From NCBI GenBank assembly GCA_030646655.1, contig JAUSLB010000024.1:1-11291 (forward strand): a DNA stretch of 11,291 nt, written 5' to 3'. Shown here one piece after another: positions 6,336-11,291 of the stretch. Position 1 is the stretch's first letter, and the number at the start of each line of letters is the position of its first letter. The position numbers and the translations under genes were made by a program. The DNA is from Deltaproteobacteria bacterium (GTDB lineage Bacteria; Desulfobacterota; GWC2-55-46). The notes under the pieces were generated by a model. The model searched no databases, had not been told where the DNA came from, and worked only from the letters and a program-made list of their open reading frames with translations.

Positions 6336-6351
6336 TCACATATTCACATAT
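6336..6351. repeat. Tandem 8-bp repeat TCACATAT x2
   Basis: TCACATAT is repeated perfectly head-to-tail and flanked by ATGC on both sides. It lies about 55 bp upstream of the pncB -10 box, in the 180-bp gap after the rhomboid gene. TCACA is also the half-site core for CRP/FNR-like regulators, but the copies are direct, not inverted, so that reading is weak. Confidence 0.3.
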
Positions 6352-6434
6352 ATGCTGCGCTTTTTATCTCCACCCTTCCTTGACTTCAGAAAAAATTCCT
6401 AATTTTTAGAGGCAGCCATAAATGAATATGACCT

Positions 6435-7109
6435 TTACGATATCCTTCTACGCCTTTTTGGCCTGAATATTACTACAGTCAATGCCCCTGTTACAAAGCC
6501 CCCTATGTGGGCGTACCACGCTATGCCCCCGCCCGCGTTAAACCCTGAAGAAAGGAGCTGCATCAAGAACCAGAAACCGAGGAATATTATAGCCGGTATC
6601 CGCGCGACCGTTACAAAGAAAAAAAGGAATACGAGCGTATTTACCTGCGCCCTCGGGAAAAGGAGAAAGTAGGCCCCTAGCACCCCGGCTATAGCCCCGC
6701 TCGCCCCGACCATCGGGGTAATTGAGGAGGGCTCAACGAGTATGTGCGTAAAGCTCGCTACGATACCCGCGAATATATAAAAGATAAGGAACTTAAAATG
6801 CCCGAACGTGTCCTCTACATTGTCCCCGAATATCCATAGAAAGAGCATGTTCCCGCCGAGGTGCAACAGCCCCCCGTGCACGAACATCGCCGTCAGGAGA
6901 GTAAAGGGCGGGGGCACGATCGATCTGGGGGATGTATCGAGCAGATGCGTTATCTCGTAGGGTATGGCGGCCGTCTTATAGATAAACGCCTCTGCCCCGC
7001 CCATGCCGAGCATAAGCTCATAGACGAATACCAAGACATTCGCGGCTATTATGGATATGGTAACATAGGGGTAGGTGCTTGAGGGGATGTCGTCCTTAAG
7101 GGGTATCAT
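6435..7109 (-). CDS. Rhomboid family intramembrane serine protease
   Basis: This 224-residue polytopic membrane protein cleaves substrates within their transmembrane helices. The catalytic dyad is visible: Ser137 in GASG (135-138) and His201 in AHIGGF (200-205). H83 and N87 in HLGGN match the oxyanion-stabilising HxxxN of transmembrane segment 2. About six to seven hydrophobic helices occur (roughly 17-34, 71-95, 104-123, 135-152, 156-169, 173-190, 196-215), the usual bacterial layout. The N-terminal IPLKDDIPS and the basic tail RPKRRRR are typical of the soluble-free bacterial/GlpG-like short form. It starts 42 bp after the lipoprotein gene and is probably cotranscribed with it. The substrate is unknown. 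Downstream I see only a weak A/T-rich dyad (AAAAATT/AATTTTT near 6389-6407), which could serve as terminator. Confidence 0.93.
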   Translation of the reverse strand: MIPLKDDIPSSTYPYVTISIIAANVLVFVYELMLGMGGAEAFIYKTAAIPYEITHLLDTSPRSIVPPPFTLLTAMFVHGGLLHLGGNMLFLWIFGDNVEDTFGHFKFLIFYIFAGIVASFTHILVEPSSITPMVGASGAIAGVLGAYFLLFPRAQVNTLVFLFFFVTVARIPAIIFLGFWFLMQLLSSGFNAGGGIAWYAHIGGFVTGALTVVIFRPKRRRRIS

Positions 7110-7151
7110 CGGGCCTTTTGCCTTATCGGAAAGAAGGGGGGAGCTTTTTGG

Positions 7152-7619
7152 CTATCCGCCTCGCCTCTCTTGAGACTTTTCCGCAGGGGCTTCAGGTATT
7201 GGGCCGAGGAGCGACCTTTCGGTCTGGTAGATTATCTCGAACGCGGTCGTCTTGTCCTTGAACACCAATAGTCTCTTAGCATTGACTTTAATCCTTGTCA
7301 AGGTCGGCGTCATGGACTCAAGGGTTATATAGACGCTAAGCCTCCTCGTCTCCGCCTTTATCTTTATATTATCATTCTTTACCTTTCTATTGACGGCATT
7401 AATCGACATCCGCTCAAGGGCGTCCTTATTCGCCCTATCGACCTCCTCAATAGGATATGTGAGCGTCTTATAGGCGATATTGGTGAATGTATAGGATATC
7501 CCCGCCCCTGCCCCTGCTATCACCCCGGGGAGCACCACAGGCAGGAGCGCGACAGGGGCCGCGCACCCGAAGAGGAATAAAAATACGGATACGTGAAGGA
7601 ATGTAAGGAGCTTCCGCAT
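7152..7619 (-). CDS. DUF3568-like outer-membrane/periplasmic lipoprotein
   Basis: This 155-residue protein begins with a basic n-region (MRKLL), a hydrophobic core and a lipobox L16-F17-G18-C19, so it should be lipidated on Cys19. After a glycine/alanine-rich stretch (PGVIAGAGAGISYT, 31-44) it has the phrase NIAYKTLTYPIEEV (47-60), then an alpha/beta segment with alternating polar and hydrophobic residues to about 135, and a polar tail. The central phrase matches what I remember of DUF3568, a family of small lipoproteins of unknown function common in deltaproteobacteria. It lies upstream of and probably cotranscribed with the rhomboid gene, and divergent from the nitroreductase operon. Ala at +2 and +3 favours outer-membrane sorting. 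The RBS is weak, an A-rich stretch with GTGA just before the ATG. Confidence 0.75.
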   Translation of the reverse strand: MRKLLTFLHVSVFLFLFGCAAPVALLPVVLPGVIAGAGAGISYTFTNIAYKTLTYPIEEVDRANKDALERMSINAVNRKVKNDNIKIKAETRRLSVYITLESMTPTLTRIKVNAKRLLVFKDKTTAFEIIYQTERSLLGPIPEAPAEKSQERRGG

Positions 7620-7736
7620 TCACTTTTTCTTTTTTTCCGCTCATAAAATCCCGGCTAAAGTAAATGTAAAAATATCTTTATTATAGCAGAAAAGCCGACG
7701 CCTGCTTCGGCCTTAAACAGCCTTATTCCCCTTAAT

Positions 7737-7765
7737 TTGACAAGCCTTTGATATACGATAGGCTT
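7737..7765 (+). promoter_or_regulatory. Promoter and 24-bp dyad operator of the nitroreductase-tpx-pirin operon
   Basis: A perfect -35 hexamer TTGACA is at 7737-7742. The -10 is poor: TAGGCT at 7759-7764 gives a 16-bp spacer. Overlapping the spacer is an inverted repeat, AAGCCT (7742-7747) against AGGCTT (7760-7765), and the inner bases keep TATA at the centre, so 18 of 24 positions are symmetric. A good -35 with a poor -10 and a dyad inside the spacer is the shape of a regulator-dependent promoter. The GTG start is 30 bp further on, after AGGAGG. The regulator is unknown. Confidence 0.4.
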
Positions 7766-7794
7766 AAAATAGATTAAACCCAAAAGGAGGAATC

Positions 7795-8433
7795 GTGGAC
7801 GTTATACAGGCGATAAAGGAGCGGCGCTCCATAAACTTCTTTGAAACTGGCAGGGCTCTTCCGGACGATAAGCTAAGGGAGCTCCTTGAGACGGCTAACC
7901 TATCGCCCTCCTCATTCAACCTCCAGCCATGGAGGGTTATAGTCGTAAGAGACCCGGAAAGGAAAAAGGCGCTGCGCGTATGCGCCATGAACCAGCCCAA
8001 GGTCGAGGAGGCCTCCGCAGTGCTCATAACCGTAGCGGACCCCGAAGGCGTCGAGAAGAACATGGGAAAGACGCTCGATTCATGGGAGGAACTCGGGTAC
8101 ATAAAAAGGGAGATGAGAAATACCTACGAAGAGATGATCAAGAACCTCTACGGCGCGAAGGACAGCTTAACGAGAAAATACTTTGCCGTAAAGAATACGG
8201 CGCTTTTCAGCATGTGCCTGATGCTCGCGGCAAAGGGGCTCGGCTTGGATACCCACGCCATGGACGGGTTCGACGAGGCGTGCGTAAAAAAAGAGTTCAA
8301 CATACCTGAAGATAAGATAATCCCCATGCTCATAGCCGTCGGCGACTTAAGGACGGGGGCAGCGCTCCTGCCGAGGGCCTTCAGGAGAAATATTGACGAG
8401 TTCGTAAGTTACGAGACATACGAGGACAGATAA
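7795..8433 (+). CDS. Nitroreductase family FMN-dependent oxidoreductase
   Basis: This 212-residue cytoplasmic flavoenzyme is expected to reduce nitro compounds, quinones or related electrophiles with NAD(P)H. FMN contacts are recognisable: ERRS at 9-12, the SPSSFNLQPWRVIVV segment at 37-51, and GDLRTGAALLPRAFRR at 183-198 near the C-terminus, which binds the phosphate. The length fits the single-domain NfsB/NADH-dehydrogenase-like group. The start is GTG at 7795, chosen because AGGAGG lies four bases upstream and the family begins with a helix like DVIQAIKERRS. It leads an operon with tpx (13 bp gap) and pirin, which suggests handling of peroxides, quinones or other reactive compounds. True substrate is not readable. 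Confidence 0.92.
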   Translation: MDVIQAIKERRSINFFETGRALPDDKLRELLETANLSPSSFNLQPWRVIVVRDPERKKALRVCAMNQPKVEEASAVLITVADPEGVEKNMGKTLDSWEELGYIKREMRNTYEEMIKNLYGAKDSLTRKYFAVKNTALFSMCLMLAAKGLGLDTHAMDGFDEACVKKEFNIPEDKIIPMLIAVGDLRTGAALLPRAFRRNIDEFVSYETYEDR

Positions 8434-8446
8434 AGAGGAGGCAATA

Positions 8447-8968
8447 ATGGAAAGGAAAGATGTCGTTAAATTAAAAGGCGGCCCGGTGACGCTGACAGGC
8501 CCTGAGCTTAAAATAGGCGGCAGCGCCCCGGACTTCACTGTCGTTGACAGGAACTTAAAAGAGGTAAGCTCAAAGGACTTCGCGGGGCAGGCGAAGCTCA
8601 TAAGCGTCGCGCTTTCGCTCGACACCCCCGTGTGCGACAGCCAGGCGCGCAAATTCAACGAGGAGGCCTTGAGCCTGCCCTCAGGCATAGCGGTAATGAA
8701 CATCACGATGGATCTGCCGTTCGCCATCAGCAGGTTCTGCGAGACAGCCGGCATAGAGAGGATACGGACTTTCTCGGACTATAGATACGCCTCTTTCGGG
8801 AAGGCTTACGGGGTGCTCATAAAGGAGCTGCGGCTCCTTGCGCGCTCTGTCTTCCTTATCGATGCGGACAATAAGATAAGATACATCGAGATAGTCCCTG
8901 AGGCGACCCGGAACGTGGACTTCGGCGCGGCCCTTCAGGCGGCGAACAGGCTCTTTGCGAAAAGGTAG
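8447..8968 (+). CDS. tpx: Thiol peroxidase (atypical 2-Cys peroxiredoxin)
   Basis: This 173-residue peroxiredoxin reduces hydrogen peroxide and alkyl hydroperoxides using thioredoxin. The peroxidatic Cys63 sits in LDTPVCDSQARKF with Thr60 three residues before it. The resolving Cys98 is in SRFCETAGI, on helix 3 as in E. coli Tpx (Cys61/Cys95). Arg133 in LLARSVFLID supplies the active-site positive charge. The N-terminal GGPVTLTGPELKIGGSAPDF is typical of the family. ATG is preceded by AGGAGG with a 5-nt gap and lies 13 bp after the nitroreductase stop. Length and all key residues agree with a functional enzyme. Confidence 0.96.
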   Translation: MERKDVVKLKGGPVTLTGPELKIGGSAPDFTVVDRNLKEVSSKDFAGQAKLISVALSLDTPVCDSQARKFNEEALSLPSGIAVMNITMDLPFAISRFCETAGIERIRTFSDYRYASFGKAYGVLIKELRLLARSVFLIDADNKIRYIEIVPEATRNVDFGAALQAANRLFAKR

Positions 8969-8996
8969 GAGTATAAAACCGTAACGGGTTAAAACA

Positions 8997-9725
8997 ATGG
9001 TCCTCGTCCGCAGGCCTGAAGAGATATTTCAGATTGACGGCGCGATACAGGACGGCACATTCCACGGCCGCTGGCATTTCTCTTTCGACGGCTACTACGA
9101 TAAGGAGTTCGCGCGCTTCGGGACTCTGCGCGTCCTTAACGACGACACGCTCTCACCCGGGGCCGTATGGCCGCTCCACCCCCATCACGATATAGAGGTC
9201 GTCACTTACTGTGCTCAAGGCGAGTTCCGCCACGCCGATGAGCGCGGCAGGGGCGGGGTATTAAAAAAGGGCTGGGTACAGCATACCACCGTTGGCGAGG
9301 GCATGTGGCACTCCGAGATAAATAATTTGAAAGACGCTCCCATGCGCTTCATCCAGATATGGTTCTACCCCTCTAAAAAGGGGCTGATGTCAACAGTCGA
9401 GCAGAAGGCCGTCGACCGCTCAGACAGGACAGACCAGCTCCTTCCCATAGTATCCCCTTCGGATCCGGGCGCATTATTCATATTTTCGGACGCACGGGTC
9501 TATTCCTCCTTCCTTAAGAAAGGGATAATGATCGATTACAAGCTTGAGGCCGGCAGGGGCGCTTACCTCTATGTTATAGAGGGCGGGCCTGTTGAGGTGA
9601 ACGGAAAGACCGTCTCGACGCTCGGGGCGGCTCTCCTTAAAGATGAGCCTGCGGCGTCGATTAAGGCAGGGGAGGATTCGGAGCTTCTGCTCGTCGATGT
9701 AAACTTGAGGGAGGGTGGATCGTAG
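8997..9725 (+). CDS. Pirin family bicupin protein
   Basis: This 242-residue protein is a YhhW-type pirin with two cupin domains. The iron site is intact: His61 and His63 in HPHHDIE (61-67), and His105 and Glu107 in MWHSE (103-107). FTFD-like segment WHFSFDGYY (26-34) and WVQHTTVGEGMWHSE match the family. Bacterial pirins include quercetin 2,3-dioxygenases and redox-sensitive regulators; which applies here is unknown. It lies 28 bp after tpx. The start at 8997 has only a weak RBS, since the nearest AGGAG (8967-8971) is about 25 bases away. An in-frame stop at 8982 rules out a longer form, and the family start agrees. It may depend on translational coupling with tpx. Confidence 0.93.
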   Translation: MVLVRRPEEIFQIDGAIQDGTFHGRWHFSFDGYYDKEFARFGTLRVLNDDTLSPGAVWPLHPHHDIEVVTYCAQGEFRHADERGRGGVLKKGWVQHTTVGEGMWHSEINNLKDAPMRFIQIWFYPSKKGLMSTVEQKAVDRSDRTDQLLPIVSPSDPGALFIFSDARVYSSFLKKGIMIDYKLEAGRGAYLYVIEGGPVEVNGKTVSTLGAALLKDEPAASIKAGEDSELLLVDVNLREGGS

Positions 9726-9746
9726 AATGTGTTTTAAAGGCCAGAA

Positions 9747-9772
9747 GCGGGGTTCAATTACCCCGCCGTTTT
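9747..9772 (+). terminator. Rho-independent terminator of the nitroreductase-tpx-pirin operon
   Basis: GCGGGG (9747-9752) pairs with CCCCGC (9761-9766) across an 8-nt loop, followed by CG and T4. It lies 21 bp after the pirin stop codon, in the right orientation. A short but GC-rich stem makes this a credible terminator. Confidence 0.65.
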
Positions 9773-9775
9773 CAC

Positions 9776-9806
9776 TCCCCCTTCCCTCAAAGGAGGGGCA
9801 GGGGGA
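9776..9806. terminator. Second hairpin between convergent genes
   Basis: A C-rich arm (9776-9788) pairs with a G-rich arm (9793-9806) in about 12 base pairs with one bulge and an AAAG loop. It touches the stop codon of the aldo/keto reductase (9807). It lacks a T-run on the minus strand, so it may block convergent transcription or protect the 3' end rather than act as a classical terminator. It also resembles short C/G-rich intergenic repeats common in such genomes. Confidence 0.5.
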
Positions 9807-10643
9807 TTACGGCTTATAATACATAAGCTCCCGCGCGTACGGCGAGATTATATCCGTTATCTTCTGGAGTTCCTTGTATTTCAAAGGCTGGAAGTTAGCC
9901 GCGGCCTCGGCGTTCTCTTTCAACTGCTCGACATTATCGCACCCGATGGTCGCCGCTACGATCGGCTGTGTCAGGGCGTAGCTGAAAAGGATCTTTTTCG
10001 GGACATCTATCAGCCCCCTCATATAGACCTTCATGCCCACTATGCCTATATCCTTAGCCCCTGCGGCAGGGACTATCTCTTCGAGAAAACACTTATACTG
10101 CGGCTCAGCCGGGTTCACTGGCACAAGGACGGTGTCGAAGTCGAAGGTCTCGATGCATTTTTTTGTAATGAGCGGGTCATGGTGGCCTGTAACGCCGATG
10201 AACCTCGTATAGCCTTTATTCTTGGCGTCAATAAAGGCCTCAATCGCCCCGCCAACGCCGAAGATCTGCTTTACCTCTTCCTCTGTCCTTACGTCGTGGA
10301 CCTGCCAGAGGTCGAGGTGGTCGGTCTTAAGGTTATTAAGGGTCTCTTTTAAATGCTCCTCAGCGCCTTTCTTGTCCCTCGCGTGCGACTTTGACGCGAG
10401 GAAGACCTTTTCCCTGCTCCCTTTCAGAGCTTCGCCGTAATAGGCCTCGCTGCCCGCGTAGGCGCGGGCCGTCTCCATGTAATTGATCCCCAGATCGAGG
10501 GCTGTCTTTATGAGCTCCTCGGCCTCCTTGCCCCTGCCTTGAGTCCTTAAAACCCCTTCCCCTCCGAGCCCGAGTATAGTGACATCGACCCCGGTCTTGC
10601 CGAGCCTTCTTTTCGGTATCTCAGTCTTTTTTTCGTTGAACAT
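9807..10643 (-). CDS. Aldo/keto reductase family oxidoreductase
   Basis: This 278-residue NADPH-dependent TIM-barrel enzyme starts at MFNEKKTEIPKRRLG, because family members begin with such an RRLG strand. The frame stays open to 10757, but those 38 extra residues have no family likeness and run into the foreign right end. Landmarks are LGKTGVDVTILGLGGEG, the YMETARAYAGSEAYYG segment (55-70), ASKSH (83-87), WQVHDV (113-118) and IGVTGHHDP (149-157). The catalytic Tyr62, Lys85 and His116 are in place, but the usual Asp of DTA is Glu57. C-terminal parts (PIVAATIGCDNVEQLKENAEAA) match the cofactor-binding end. The length suits the shorter AKR group that lacks the ferredoxin-like C-terminal domain. 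It converges on the pirin operon. Substrate is unknown. Confidence 0.9.
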   Translation of the reverse strand: MFNEKKTEIPKRRLGKTGVDVTILGLGGEGVLRTQGRGKEAEELIKTALDLGINYMETARAYAGSEAYYGEALKGSREKVFLASKSHARDKKGAEEHLKETLNNLKTDHLDLWQVHDVRTEEEVKQIFGVGGAIEAFIDAKNKGYTRFIGVTGHHDPLITKKCIETFDFDTVLVPVNPAEPQYKCFLEEIVPAAGAKDIGIVGMKVYMRGLIDVPKKILFSYALTQPIVAATIGCDNVEQLKENAEAAANFQPLKYKELQKITDIISPYARELMYYKP

Positions 10644-10655
10644 AAAAAGATTATA
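10644..10655 (-). promoter_or_regulatory. TATAAT box directly in front of the aldo/keto reductase ATG
   Basis: On the minus strand a perfect TATAAT (10650-10655) is followed by CTTTTT and then ATG at 10643. If used, transcription would begin at or within a base of the A of ATG, giving a leaderless mRNA. No Shine-Dalgarno lies at a useful distance (AAAGGA ends about 22 bases away), which agrees with this. The -35 is poor, so the match could be chance. Confidence 0.35.
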
Positions 10656-10732
10656 CCTATTTTTTCCTTTGAGTCCATATTTTTGAGGCCATTCATGCCT
10701 GTTATAATACTCTTTTAAAGACAGATATATGA

Positions 10733-10748
10733 CAAAAGCCGGCTTTTG
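10733..10748. repeat. Perfect 16-bp palindrome next to the right-end junction
   Basis: CAAAAGCCGGCTTTTG reads the same on both strands. It lies just before the point where base composition and codon use change. It might be a terminator or operator stem, or a site at which an assembly or recombination joined unrelated sequences. Confidence 0.4.
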
Positions 10749-10755
10749 AAAACGC

Positions 10756-11291
10756 ATGGCGGGCCGGTCCTTGCCCGCGGCTTACGGCAAGGCGCTGGAG
10801 ACTGAGCCCAGCAACGCCATCGCAAAAAAGAACCTCGCCCGCCTTGCTGGATTGAAATCGGTACTCAAACCCGCGGAGACTGTGGCGGCACGGGTAGACC
10901 CCCGGTTGTTCATCGAAGAGGCCGGAAAGACGGCGGTCATGGCCCTTCAGCCCACCGCCACACCCGATGTTCTCGCCAAGGTCACCGCCGGCGATCAGGT
11001 CCAACTGAAATCCGACGGCCAGCATCTGACGGTGCTGGCCCTGACCAACGACGTCCTTGGCGCCGTCGACCCGCGGATGGGCGCTCGGCTCATTCACCTC
11101 ATGGCAGGCGGCAACCGCTATGAGGCGGCGATCACCAGCGTTAACGACAACCAGGTCCGCATCATCGTACGTGAAACGTATCAGTCCGCGGCCCTGGCCG
11201 GTCGGCCGTCATTCCCGTCCAAGACCGACGCCGGCTTCCGGCCCTACATCAAGGACAGCGTCCTGAAGTACGGCTTGGAGGACGACGAGGA
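10756..11291 (+). pseudogene. C-terminal part of a TPR-type protein, 5'-truncated and running off the window
   Basis: From the first in-frame ATG (10756; in-frame TGA at 10747) a frame stays open for 178 codons to the window end. Residues 9-30 (AYGKALETEPSNAIAKKNLARL begins here) look like the last helix pair of a tetratricopeptide repeat. They should be preceded by more repeats, but only eight unrelated residues come before them. The rest includes FIEEAGKTAV (52-61), GGNRYEAAITSV (118-129), IIVRETYQ (136-143) and FRPYIKDSVLKYGLEDDE (161-178). From memory, TPR proteins of Chloroflexota and other high-GC groups end this way. Codon use is unlike the rest of the window: all 11 Arg codons are CGN and no Ile is ATA. 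I infer that the real gene's 5' part is missing through an assembly join or recombination, rather than that this is an intact gene. The ATG is not a supported start. Confidence 0.6.

Noticed and set aside
7694..7711. GCCGA/TCGGC hairpin between the divergent lipoprotein and nitroreductase genes
   Set aside because: A five-base stem with no T-run and no gene ending there; probably chance.
8347..8754. 135-codon minus-strand frame across nitroreductase and tpx
   Set aside because: It spans the junction of two well-supported genes on the other strand and has no independent signal.
10644..10757. 38-residue N-terminal extension of the aldo/keto reductase
   Set aside because: It has no family likeness, begins at the suspected junction, contains the TATAAT element, and the family start matches Met at 10643.
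10702..11097. 131-codon minus-strand frame at the right end
   Set aside because: The plus-strand frame there has recognisable TPR and conserved C-terminal phrases; the minus frame has Gly/Arg/His-rich shadow character.

Overview
The window reads as chromosomal DNA from a Gram-negative bacterium of moderate GC content. It encodes a signal-peptidase-II-type lipoprotein, a rhomboid protease and cytoplasmic redox enzymes, but no rRNA, tRNA, transposase or CRISPR array. Most genes use ATA (Ile) and AGG/AGA (Arg) freely. Together with the DUF3568-like lipoprotein, a methyltransferase/GT2 fusion and a roughly 120-bp palindromic repeat that I remember from such genomes, this suggests a Desulfobacterota- or Nitrospirota-like lineage. 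That assignment is tentative.

Left part (minus strand, 4116 down to 23): a three-gene operon. It runs from a fused methyltransferase-like/GT2 glycosyltransferase, through a free class I SAM methyltransferase, to a TMTC-like multi-pass GT-C protein with C-terminal TPRs. The last two genes overlap by ATGA. The set looks like a membrane glycosylation module: a polyprenyl-phosphate sugar synthase, a modifying methyltransferase and a transferase that would use the lipid-linked sugar.

Middle part: a divergent intergenic region carries two perfect CCCAAAAAGGG palindromes. It leads to an unannotated 48-residue membrane peptide on the plus strand with a strong ribosome binding site. Next comes about 415 bp of hairpin-rich non-coding DNA ending in a 123-bp imperfect palindrome that touches the stop codon of an archaeal-type nicotinate phosphoribosyltransferase (NAD salvage, minus strand). 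Upstream of that gene, and also on the minus strand, lie a rhomboid protease and a DUF3568-like lipoprotein, probably cotranscribed.

Right part: diverging from the lipoprotein is a plus-strand operon of nitroreductase, thiol peroxidase (tpx) and pirin, with a 24-bp dyad beside a TTGACA element. This looks like an oxidative/electrophile stress unit. It converges on an aldo/keto reductase (minus strand) across two hairpins. The reductase has a perfect TATAAT placed so that its mRNA would be leaderless.

The final ~500 bp do not match the rest. GC rises, ATA and AGA/AGG codons vanish, and the reading frame is the C-terminal part of a TPR-type protein without its N-terminus. This is best explained by an assembly junction or a recent recombination near 10735-10790. 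I see no clearly new multi-gene defence or mobile system. The most interesting items are the glycosylation operon, the small membrane peptide, the palindromic repeat, the stress-operon dyad and the right-end junction.
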